This document shows positions 27,023 to 35,492 of a stretch of DNA of 38,917 nt, piece after piece. This stretch comes from an uncultured Clostridia bacterium. GTDB taxonomy: Bacteria; Bacillota; Clostridia; Oscillospirales; Ruminococcaceae. The notes below the pieces were generated by a model, which was given only the letters and a program-made list of their open reading frames with translations, did not search any database and was not told the origin of the DNA. Position numbers and translations under genes: made by a program. The stretch spans positions 1-38,917 of the forward strand of contig CANQJW010000005.1 of assembly GCA_947624345.1 (NCBI GenBank), in the 5' to 3' direction. Positions within the stretch are counted from its first letter, which is position 1. The number at the start of each line of letters is the position of its first letter.

Positions 27023-27774
27023 AATCGATCACTCTCAAAAAAGAAAAGATATATTCGGGAAATTTGTTGCTTATAAACGCTCACTATCCTCTGCATAACA
27101 CTTCGCCAAGCAGTCTGACGCCGGCGGATCCACGATTTCCTGATATTCTGATACAGCGTGACGCCGCCAATGCGTTGCAGCTTATCTTGGATAAAATATC
27201 GGCTAAGAATTCTATCGTTCCCGTAAGCGGATACCGTTCCTCAGCAGAACAGAGATCAATATTTTACGATTCGCTGAAAGACAACGGTGAGGAATTTACG
27301 AGAAAGTATGTGGCTTTACCTGATCACAGCGAACATCAAACAGGGCTTGCCATTGATTTGGGACTGAATCAGGCGGACATTGATTTTATTCGTCCCGATT
27401 TTCCCTATGATGGTATTTGTGATGAGTTCCGAAAGACAGCTCCCTATTACGGGTTTATTGAGCGATACGCAAAGAGCAAGAAGAAAATTACGGGCATATC
27501 CCATGAGCCGTGGCACTTTCGGTATGTCGGATATCCTCATTCTAAAATCATAGAGGAAAACGGACTTTCGCTTGAAGAATATATAACATTTATCAAATCC
27601 TTTGGAGAACACAATCGGTACATTTATTACGGCAAAGACAGCACCGCAACCGAAGTATATTATGTTTCTGCCGCAGATGAAGAAACAGAGGTCGTCTTGC
27701 CTGACGAGTCAATATATCAAGTTTCCGGCAACAACATAGACGGCTTTATCGTAACAGTTTGGAGAAAACCATGA
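27019..27774 (+). CDS. vanXY: D,D-peptidase/carboxypeptidase VanXY
   Basis: VanY/VanX zinc motif SEHQTGLAID and EPWHFRYVG; ATGA overlap with vanG. Confidence 0.9.
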   Translation: MKSITLKKEKIYSGNLLLINAHYPLHNTSPSSLTPADPRFPDILIQRDAANALQLILDKISAKNSIVPVSGYRSSAEQRSIFYDSLKDNGEEFTRKYVALPDHSEHQTGLAIDLGLNQADIDFIRPDFPYDGICDEFRKTAPYYGFIERYAKSKKKITGISHEPWHFRYVGYPHSKIIEENGLSLEEYITFIKSFGEHNRYIYYGKDSTATEVYYVSAADEETEVVLPDESIYQVSGNNIDGFIVTVWRKP

Positions 27775-29915
27775 ACAAGAATAAGAGCTATGCGGGCATT
27801 GACTATTTTCGAATGATTGCCGCTTTATTGGTTATTACGATTCATACCTCGCCTTTGCTGTCCTTCAGTGAAATTGGCGATTTTATCCTGACTCGGGTAA
27901 TCGCCCGTGTGGCGGTACCGTTCTTCTTTATGACCTCAGGATTCTTTTTGATTTCAAGATATACCCGCAACACCGAGAAATTAAAGTCCTTCGTGAGAGG
28001 CACGCTGCAAATTTACGGAATTGCTATTCTTATTTATATCCCGATCAATGCATACAATGGCTTTTTTTCGGGGAACAATCTTCTGCCTAATATTCTAAAA
28101 GACATTATTCTTGACGGTACGCTGTATCACCTGTGGTATCTTCCTGCCGCTGTCTTGGGTGGGTCAATTGCTTGGTATCTGGTCAAGAAAGCAGACTATA
28201 CGAGGGCGATCGTTATTACCTTCGGATTATACCTTATCGGTTTATTTGGTGACAGCTATTACGGAATTGCCGAAAAGATTCCTGTCATACATAGCTTTTA
28301 CGATCTCATTTTTCAGGTGACTGACTATACGAGAAACGGCATTTTTTATGCACCGATTTTCTTCGTTCTGGGCGGATATATTGCAGAACATCCAAAAAAG
28401 TTATCGTCTGTTCAAAGCGTTGGAGGATTTGCTGTCAGCCTTGGAATGATGCTCGGAGAAGCGCTGACATTGCATTATTACGATTTGCAGCGTCACGACA
28501 GTATGTATCTGTTTTTACTGCCCTGTATGTTCTTTCTGTTTCACGCTCTTTTACATTGCAAAGGAAATCGTTTTCGATTATTCAGAACATCTGCTCTGGT
28601 TATTTACATAATGCATCCTATGGTGATCGTCGGAGTAAGGCTGATTGCAAAAATCCTTCATATGCAAAATCTGCTTGTGAATAACAGTTTGATACACTTT
28701 TTTGTTGTCAGTTTGGCGTCGGCAGCTATTGGTATTACAGCCGCAGAAATATGGAATAGGTGTGATATTGGGAAAAGAAAGCGCATTCCTGATACAGATC
28801 GGGCATGGATTGAAATTGATTTGAACAACTTGGAGCATAATGCAAGAGAATTGCAAAGGGCGATGCCTCCGAAATGCAGCCTTATGGCGGTTGTGAAGGC
28901 CGAGGCATACGGTCATAACGCATTTACGGTTTCCGCTCATCTGAATAAAATCGGAGTAAAATCATTTGCCGTTGCTACAATTGACGAGGGAATCGCCTTG
29001 CGAAAGTACGGGATACGGGGAGAAATTCTGATTCTCGGCTATACCGATGTTCATCGGGTTAGAGATTTGAAAAAATACGGCCTAATGCAAACTGTAGTCA
29101 GTTTTGAATATGCCCAAGCGCTTAATCAGCAAAATATTTCCGTAAAAATTCATATCAAAATCGACACGGGTATGCACAGGCTGGGAATTCCCTACGATAA
29201 TTTCTCAGAAGTAAAAAAAGTCTTTGCAATGAGAAATCTCAATGTGTGCGGAATCTATACCCATTTGTGCTGTTCGGATAATCTGCTGCCAGATGATATT
29301 GCTTTTACCGAAGAACAAGTCAATAGATTTTATCGGTTGATAGAGCTTATGAAACACAATAATATTCCTGTTCCGAAGCTGCATATGCAGAGCAGCTATG
29401 GTCTGTTGAATTATCCTAATCTCCAATGCGATTATGCAAGAATCGGTATCGCTTTATATGGCGTCCTCACTACGCCGGATTACAATACTGCTCTAAAACT
29501 TGATTTGCGACCGGTGCTTTCTTTGAAAACAAGGGTAGTTCATATACAAAATATTTGCAAAGGCGAAAGTATCGGCTACGGCAGAGCATTTACAGCGGAA
29601 AGAGACAGCAGAATCGCTATACTGCCAATCGGATATGCAGATGGTTTTCCAAGAAATCTTTCCTGCGGCAAAGGCTATGCACAGATAGGAAATCAACTTG
29701 CTCCAATCGTTGGTCGTATCTGTATGGATCAGCTTGCAGTTGACATTACGGAAATCGAAGGCATTGCTATTGGCGATACCGCAATCATGATTGGATTCGA
29801 CGCTGCGGAGGAATTATCCGCTCCTATTGTTGCAGATAACTCTAATAGTATCAGCAATGAGCTGCTGTGCAGAATGGGAGCAAGATTGCCGGTAATTGAA
29901 CGGCTTGTGCCTTAA
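27771..29915 (+). CDS. vanT: Membrane-bound serine racemase VanT
   Basis: N-terminal acyltransferase-3-like membrane domain fused to an alanine-racemase-like PLP domain (MAVVKAEAYGHNAF, GRICMDQLAVDIT); ATGA overlap with vanXY. Confidence 0.92.
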   Translation: MNKNKSYAGIDYFRMIAALLVITIHTSPLLSFSEIGDFILTRVIARVAVPFFFMTSGFFLISRYTRNTEKLKSFVRGTLQIYGIAILIYIPINAYNGFFSGNNLLPNILKDIILDGTLYHLWYLPAAVLGGSIAWYLVKKADYTRAIVITFGLYLIGLFGDSYYGIAEKIPVIHSFYDLIFQVTDYTRNGIFYAPIFFVLGGYIAEHPKKLSSVQSVGGFAVSLGMMLGEALTLHYYDLQRHDSMYLFLLPCMFFLFHALLHCKGNRFRLFRTSALVIYIMHPMVIVGVRLIAKILHMQNLLVNNSLIHFFVVSLASAAIGITAAEIWNRCDIGKRKRIPDTDRAWIEIDLNNLEHNARELQRAMPPKCSLMAVVKAEAYGHNAFTVSAHLNKIGVKSFAVATIDEGIALRKYGIRGEILILGYTDVHRVRDLKKYGLMQTVVSFEYAQALNQQNISVKIHIKIDTGMHRLGIPYDNFSEVKKVFAMRNLNVCGIYTHLCCSDNLLPDDIAFTEEQVNRFYRLIELMKHNNIPVPKLHMQSSYGLLNYPNLQCDYARIGIALYGVLTTPDYNTALKLDLRPVLSLKTRVVHIQNICKGESIGYGRAFTAERDSRIAILPIGYADGFPRNLSCGKGYAQIGNQLAPIVGRICMDQLAVDITEIEGIAIGDTAIMIGFDAAEELSAPIVADNSNSISNELLCRMGARLPVIERLVP

Positions 29916-29985
29916 AAGTATGACGGATGCTTTATTGTCAGCTATATAGCCTGTCGCATAATTGGTGAGAAATTAAAATATGTAT

Positions 29986-30017
29986 AAACGGCGGTGAAAG
30001 TTTTACAACCGCCGTTT
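29986..30017 (+). terminator. Hairpin downstream of vanT
   Basis: AAACGGCGG...CCGCCGTTT. Confidence 0.65.
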
Positions 30018-30118
30018 GCTATTACCGCTCGTGGAAATCATTTTTATCAAAGGCTGTTTGTGATGTGTATGCAAAGCATTTCTTAATATGAGGAATAATA
30101 CCCATGAATCAACCTTTT

Positions 30119-30132
30119 TGCAAACGATTGCA
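30119..30132. promoter_or_regulatory. Candidate LacI-family operator O1
   Basis: TGCAAACGATTGCA, near-palindromic around a central CG. Confidence 0.6.
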
Positions 30133-30138
30133 CAATTA

Positions 30139-30202
30139 CCCCTGATGGGGATATTTTTTTATATTGAAATCGGCGCTTTTTTGCCGAAAAATACCCCTTT
30201 TT
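30139..30202 (+). promoter_or_regulatory. Overlapping alternative hairpins, terminator-like
   Basis: Hairpin A CCCC-TGAT-GGGG (30139-30150) shares its GGGG with hairpin B GGGGATATTTTT...AAAAATACCCC (30147-30197), which encloses CGGC-N8-GCCG and is followed by TTTTT. Confidence 0.5.
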
Positions 30203-30222
30203 CGCTTGAAACTTTACCTGCG

Positions 30223-30236
30223 TGCAAACGATTTCA
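30223..30236. promoter_or_regulatory. Candidate LacI-family operator O2
   Basis: TGCAAACGATTTCA, 104 bp from O1, just upstream of a promoter. Confidence 0.5.
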
Positions 30237-30246
30237 CCGTTTTGTG

Positions 30247-30276
30247 TTGAATTTTATTTAAGGACAATGCTATAAT
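30247..30276 (+). promoter_or_regulatory. Promoter P1 upstream of lacI-type regulator
   Basis: TTGAAT-N18-TATAAT. Confidence 0.5.
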
Positions 30277-30365
30277 GTGCATAAAGCATTTAAACGGTAG
30301 TTTTTGGATTGCAAAATCATAATAAATCTCAAAAGGTATTGTTGTTTTCTTAGAGATTTGTCAAA

Positions 30366-30394
30366 TTGACAAAAGGGAAATAATAGTTTATAAT
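30366..30394 (+). promoter_or_regulatory. Consensus promoter P2 upstream of lacI-type regulator
   Basis: TTGACA-N17-TATAAT. Confidence 0.8.
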
Positions 30395-30473
30395 GTTCCT
30401 GACCATGTAAAATTACTATGAATATCGGGCATCTCGGCTTGATTTGTCTGATGAAAAAGCTTGGAGAGTTATT

Positions 30474-31523
30474 ATGTCAATTAAGAAAATTGCTGAAATA
30501 GTAGGCGTATCCTATTCAACAGTATCGAGGGTTCTTAATGATACTAATTATAAATGCTCGTCAGAAGAGGTAAGAAGAAAAATTCTTGAAACGGCAAGAG
30601 ATTTGAAATATATACCCAATGAAAATGCCAGAAATCTCAGACTGGGTAATGAATCAAACAAAAAGATATGTCAGATCGATATTCTTGTTACCAGAACCGA
30701 TTCATCTGAGGTTGATCCGTTTTTTTCTGAGCTTATAAGAATGGTAGAGGGAGAAATCCTGAAAAATATGTGCATTCTTTCATCTGTAAGATATCATCAC
30801 GAGTTTTCTGATGATACGCATTATTCTAAAGATGAAATTGAACGAATGGCAAAAAGGCTTTTCAGCGAAAATGAAACCAAAGCTGACGGACTGATAATTA
30901 TAGGAAAGTGCAGTAAAAATGCAATAAAGGCTTTCAAGCGACTTTATAAATGTATAATTTCAGTCAACAGAAACAGTACAAACCACGAAATAGACGAGGT
31001 TACTTGTGACGGAAGGACAATAGCGACGCTGGCTGTTGAACATCTTATAAGTCTGGGTCACAAGAAGATTGGATATGTTGGAGGCTGTCATAACGAAACG
31101 AGATTTAAAGGCTATAAGGAAACTCTCTTAAAGCATAATCTTGAGGATAATCCTGATTTTGTTATAGAGACAAATCAGTCTGAGCAAAACGGATATGAAA
31201 TAATGGAAAGGCTAATAAACCGAAAAAATGTTCCTACAGGCATTTATTGCTCAAACGACATTATTGCGGTTGGAATGATAAAGTGCCTTAATAAGTATAG
31301 AAACAGATATTATAGTCCTTCGATTATTTCCAGCGATGATATTGAAGAGGCGCAGTACACTAAGCCGATGCTGTCAACAGTAAGACTTCCAAAAAGCGAT
31401 ATGGCAAGGTTTGCCTTATATCTGCTTCTGGACAGGATAAACGGAGGTCACAAAGCTCCTGTAAAGCTAGAGCTTCAGGGCTCGCTGATAATCCGTGAAA
31501 GCTGTATGGCGGTTGATGAATAA
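30474..31523 (+). CDS. LacI-family transcriptional regulator
   Basis: MSIKKIAEIVGVSYSTVSRVLNDTNYKCSSEEVRRKI HTH; periplasmic-binding-like effector domain. ATG at 30474 with SD ggagag. Confidence 0.93.
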   Translation: MSIKKIAEIVGVSYSTVSRVLNDTNYKCSSEEVRRKILETARDLKYIPNENARNLRLGNESNKKICQIDILVTRTDSSEVDPFFSELIRMVEGEILKNMCILSSVRYHHEFSDDTHYSKDEIERMAKRLFSENETKADGLIIIGKCSKNAIKAFKRLYKCIISVNRNSTNHEIDEVTCDGRTIATLAVEHLISLGHKKIGYVGGCHNETRFKGYKETLLKHNLEDNPDFVIETNQSEQNGYEIMERLINRKNVPTGIYCSNDIIAVGMIKCLNKYRNRYYSPSIISSDDIEEAQYTKPMLSTVRLPKSDMARFALYLLLDRINGGHKAPVKLELQGSLIIRESCMAVDE

Positions 31524-31606
31524 ACAAAAATGTATAAACACTCTTGTGTGCTGATATGATAAAAAGTTAGGTAAATCACATTATAAAAAGAAAGAGGTAA
31601 ATTAAA

Positions 31607-32623
31607 ATGAAAAAAAGAATATTATTATTGGCTTTATCAGCAGCGTTGGCAGTAACTTCTCTTACTGCCTGCGGCGGAAAGAAAAAAGGCTCTGACGGAC
31701 TTAAAATCGTAAATGTATCCTATGACCCTACAAGAGAGCTTTATGCTGAATACAACGAGGTATTTAAAGAATATTATAAGGACAAGACAGGAAAGGATAT
31801 TGAGATAGTTCAGTCCCACGGCGGTTCAGGCTCTCAGGCTCGTTCGGTTATTGAGGGTAATGATGCCGATGTTTTAACATTAGCACTTGCACATGATATA
31901 ACTGCTGTTGAAGAAGCAGGACTAATCAACAGTGGTTGGATCGAAGAGTTTGAAGGAAACAGCTCACCATATAAATCAACGATCGTTTTCCTTGTTCGTA
32001 AAGGAAACAGCAAGAATATTCAGGATTGGGACGACTTAATTAAAGACGGTGTAGATGTAATTACTCCGGACCCGAAATCATCAGGTGCAGCAGACTGGGC
32101 AGTTCTCGCAATATGGAACTATGCTAAGAACCTATACAACAATGACGAGGCTAAAATGAAAGAGTTCTTAGGAAAGGTTTATGACAATGTATTAGTTATG
32201 GATTCAGGCGCACGTGGCGCTACTACTACATTCGTTGAAAACGGACAAGGCGATGTTCTTATCGACTGGGAAAACGAAGCTCTGATGACGCTTCAGGAAT
32301 ATCCTGACGAGTATGAAATAATTACACCAAGCAGCAGTATTCTTGCAGAGCCATCTGTGGCAATCGTTGACGAAAACGCCGATAAAAACGGAACTCAGGA
32401 GTTAGCTAAGGAATATTTAGAGTATTTATACACAGATGAGGCTCAGAGAATTATCGGCAAGAACTTCTATCGTCCAACAAATGAAGCTATCTTAAACGAA
32501 TATAAAGATACTTTTAATCTTTCTGTTGAATTATGTTCAATTGATGACTTCGGAGGCTGGGATAAGGCTTATGATGATTTCTTTGCAGACGGAGGAATAT
32601 TTGACCAAGTATATCAAAAATAG
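31607..32623 (+). CDS. sbp: Sulfate ABC transporter substrate-binding lipoprotein
   Basis: Lipobox LTACGG; LKIVNVSYDPTRELYAEYNEVF, SHGGSGSQARSVIEG, TPDPKSSGAADWAVLAIW. Confidence 0.92.
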   Translation: MKKRILLLALSAALAVTSLTACGGKKKGSDGLKIVNVSYDPTRELYAEYNEVFKEYYKDKTGKDIEIVQSHGGSGSQARSVIEGNDADVLTLALAHDITAVEEAGLINSGWIEEFEGNSSPYKSTIVFLVRKGNSKNIQDWDDLIKDGVDVITPDPKSSGAADWAVLAIWNYAKNLYNNDEAKMKEFLGKVYDNVLVMDSGARGATTTFVENGQGDVLIDWENEALMTLQEYPDEYEIITPSSSILAEPSVAIVDENADKNGTQELAKEYLEYLYTDEAQRIIGKNFYRPTNEAILNEYKDTFNLSVELCSIDDFGGWDKAYDDFFADGGIFDQVYQK

Positions 32624-32635
32624 GAGGCAACGCCA

Positions 32636-33484
32636 GTGAAAATGGCAGTGTTCAAAAGACAAAAATCTATTATTCCGGGCTTTGGCTTGACAATGGGTAT
32701 AACAGTGGCAATGCTGTCACTGATAATCCTTATTCCACTAGCATCGGTATTGGCTTATTCCTTTAAGCTGTCGCCGTCAGAGTTTGTCGAGCTGATAACA
32801 AGACCTTATGTTCTTCAGGCATTCAAGACCAGTATTTTATGTTCGTTGATTGCCGCTTTGATCAACTGCGTTTTCGGAGTGATACTTGCGTGGATTTTAG
32901 TCAGATATAACTTCCCGGGAAAACGCCTTATGGACGGAATGATAGAGCTTCCATTTGCTCTGCCTACTGCGGTTGCCGGAATAACATTAACAAAAATGTA
33001 TTCCAACACCGGCTTTATAGGTCGGGCATTAGAAAAAATCGGAATTAAAGCGGCTTATTCTAAAATGGGTATTATAATAGCAATGGTGTTTATCGGAATA
33101 CCTTTTGTAGTCAGAGCTATCCAACCTGTTTTGGAAAAGCTTCCATCAACCTGTGAGGACGCTGCCTATATGTTGGGTGCGTCCCGATTTGTTACATTTA
33201 GAAAGGTCATTTTCCCTGAAATCAGACCGGCTCTGTTAACGGGATTTGGTCTGGCGCTGGCAAGAGGAATCGGAGAGTATGGAAGTGTTATTTACATCTC
33301 CGGAAACAGTCAAAAAAATGGAACTCAGGTAGTATCATATATCATTATGCAGAAGTTGAACTCCGGAAGTGTTGATTATGAAGGTGCTGCGGCGATTGCG
33401 CTGATACTTTTAATCATATCCTTCGTTATGTTGTTTATTATAAATATATTACAGCATATCGCCAGCAAAAGGACAAATTCTTAG
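32636..33484 (+). CDS. cysT: Sulfate ABC transporter permease CysT
   Basis: CysT/CysU family sequence (LPFALPTAVAGITL, EDAAYMLGASRFVTFRKVIFPEI); GTG start with SD taggagg. Confidence 0.9.
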   Translation: MKMAVFKRQKSIIPGFGLTMGITVAMLSLIILIPLASVLAYSFKLSPSEFVELITRPYVLQAFKTSILCSLIAALINCVFGVILAWILVRYNFPGKRLMDGMIELPFALPTAVAGITLTKMYSNTGFIGRALEKIGIKAAYSKMGIIIAMVFIGIPFVVRAIQPVLEKLPSTCEDAAYMLGASRFVTFRKVIFPEIRPALLTGFGLALARGIGEYGSVIYISGNSQKNGTQVVSYIIMQKLNSGSVDYEGAAAIALILLIISFVMLFIINILQHIASKRTNS

Positions 33485-33496
33485 GAGGTGTGACAG

Positions 33497-34336
33497 ATGG
33501 AAAAACATGATAGCAAAATTGCTAAATGGGTATTGATAGGCATAAGCGTATTGTTTTTTATAGTTATGCTGGTTATGCCTCTGATCGAAGTAATATACCG
33601 TTCATTAAAGGACGGCTTAGAATTATATATGTCAGCTATTACGGCAGAAAATACGCTGTCTGCTATAAGAGTCACACTTATCGCCACTGTGATCGCTTTG
33701 ATAGTAAACACTTTCTTTGGTGTTGTAGCCTCATGGCTTATAACTAAATTTGAATTTCGGGGTGCCAATGTATTATCTACATTGATTGACATTCCTTTTT
33801 CAATTTCGCCTGTAATTGCCGGACTGGCATTTATTATGACCTTTGGCCGAACCGGTTGGGCAACTCCATTTGTAGATAAAATAAATGAATGGTTGGGAAC
33901 GGATATTTCCTTTGTTTTCTCTGTTCCCGGAGTTGTGCTTGCCACTATATTCGTTACATTCCCATTTATATCAAGAGAGATTATCCCTGTTTTAACCGCA
34001 CAAGGACGAGATGAGGAAGTAGCGGCGTCAATAATGGGTGCGTCCGGTTTTACTACATTCAGAAAGATAACATTCCCGCATATTAAATGGGCGTTGCTTT
34101 ATGGTATGATTTTATGTACTGCTCGTTCATTCGGGGAATTTGGCGCGGTTTATGCGGTTTCAAAGGCAAGAGGAAGTACATTCACACTGCCGTTGGAGAT
34201 TGACGCACTGTATATGTCAGGAAGCGCCGATTCAATTACACAATCTTTTGCGGTATCATCAATATTAGTAGTAATGGCTCTCGTTATACTGGTTATCCGA
34301 AGCGTGGTAGAATATATAGGAAAGAAGGAAAGCTAA
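33497..34336 (+). CDS. cysW: Sulfate ABC transporter permease CysW
   Basis: DIPFSISPVIAGLAFIMTFGRTGW, EEVAASIMGASGFTTFRKITFP. Confidence 0.9.
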   Translation: MEKHDSKIAKWVLIGISVLFFIVMLVMPLIEVIYRSLKDGLELYMSAITAENTLSAIRVTLIATVIALIVNTFFGVVASWLITKFEFRGANVLSTLIDIPFSISPVIAGLAFIMTFGRTGWATPFVDKINEWLGTDISFVFSVPGVVLATIFVTFPFISREIIPVLTAQGRDEEVAASIMGASGFTTFRKITFPHIKWALLYGMILCTARSFGEFGAVYAVSKARGSTFTLPLEIDALYMSGSADSITQSFAVSSILVVMALVILVIRSVVEYIGKKES

Positions 34337-35377
34337 ATGTATGTAGAATTAAAAAATGTGAATAAAACATTCAGCGATTATAAGGCTTCTGATAATGTAA
34401 GCTTTGGAATAGAAAAGGGTAAGCTAATAGCATTACTGGGTCCCAGCGGAAGCGGAAAAACTACAATTTTGAAAATGATAGCAGGCCTAGAGACTCCTGA
34501 CAGCGGAGATATTATAATCGACGGCAAGGTTGTCAATGATATTCCCGCAAGCAAGAGAAACATAGGATTTGTATTTCAGAATTATGCACTGTTCCGATAT
34601 ATGACCGTTTATGAAAATATCGCTTTTGGTTTGCGTGTTAAGAAAATGGACAAAAAAGTGATTGACGAAAGGGTAAAAGAGCTTATTTCACTTATCGGTC
34701 TTGAAGGCCTTGAAAAGAGGTATCCTAACCAGCTTTCGGGCGGACAAAAACAGAGAGTAGCCTTCGCAAGAGCCTTAGCGCCGAATCCTCAGCTTTTGCT
34801 GTTGGACGAGCCTTTTGCTGCAATTGATGCAAAGGTAAGAAAAGAGCTGAGAAGCTGGCTAAAGGGAATGATTGAAAAGCTTGGCGTTACCAGTATTTTC
34901 GTTACTCACGATCAGGAAGAGGCTATTGAGGTTGCCGACGAGATCATCGTTACCAATCTGGGCAGAATAGAACAAAAGGGCACTCCGCTTGAAATTTATC
35001 AACACCCTGAAACAGAGTTTGCAGCGTCATTCTTTGGCCAGACAACATTTCTGGACGATTATCGCAGGTTCCCGACATTTGATGAGATAGAGGGTGCAGA
35101 TAAGGCTATTATTCGTCCTGAATTTGTTAAGGTTACAAAGAAAGACGAGTTCCAAAAATATAAAAACTCAGTTGTTGAGGGAACCGTTGAGAGAGTTGAT
35201 TTCAGAGGCGATAAAATCGAGCTGAGAGTCAGAGTTGACGATACGATTATTACGGCTAAGCGAGGACTTGACGAGCCAATCATATCAGTTGGAGAAAAGG
35301 TTGATGTATTCATTTATCGTGTTATTGTCACGGTAAACGAAAAGACGCATATGCTGGAAAATAAGTCGATCTGTTAA
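34337..35377 (+). CDS. cysA: Sulfate/thiosulfate ABC transporter ATPase CysA
   Basis: Walker A GPSGSGKTT, signature LSGGQKQR, Walker B LLLLDEPF; begins 1 nt after cysW stop. Confidence 0.92.
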   Translation: MYVELKNVNKTFSDYKASDNVSFGIEKGKLIALLGPSGSGKTTILKMIAGLETPDSGDIIIDGKVVNDIPASKRNIGFVFQNYALFRYMTVYENIAFGLRVKKMDKKVIDERVKELISLIGLEGLEKRYPNQLSGGQKQRVAFARALAPNPQLLLLDEPFAAIDAKVRKELRSWLKGMIEKLGVTSIFVTHDQEEAIEVADEIIVTNLGRIEQKGTPLEIYQHPETEFAASFFGQTTFLDDYRRFPTFDEIEGADKAIIRPEFVKVTKKDEFQKYKNSVVEGTVERVDFRGDKIELRVRVDDTIITAKRGLDEPIISVGEKVDVFIYRVIVTVNEKTHMLENKSIC

Positions 35378-35403
35378 ACAATTGTTATAATATAAATAAA
35401 AAG

Positions 35404-35431
35404 GGCAAGAGCAACGGCAGTTACTCTTGCC
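35404..35431. terminator. Bidirectional terminator between cysA and typA
   Basis: GGCAAGAG-N12-CTCTTGCC flanked by A-tract and T-rich sequence. Confidence 0.7.
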
Positions 35432-35470
35432 TATTATCTTTATCGTGAAAATCCCTTCCGATAATTATCT

Positions 35471-35490
35471 ATTATCCATTATCAATTGTC
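35471..35490 (-). repeat. 20-bp dispersed repeat copy after typA stop
   Basis: Minus strand GACAATTGATAATGGATAAT, exact match to 20027-20046. Confidence 0.85.
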
Positions 35491-35492
35491 AA

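Noticed and set aside
22829-30017. Integrative element carrying van
   Set aside because: No integrase, relaxase, transposase or att-like direct repeats were seen in the window; horizontal origin remains a hypothesis only.
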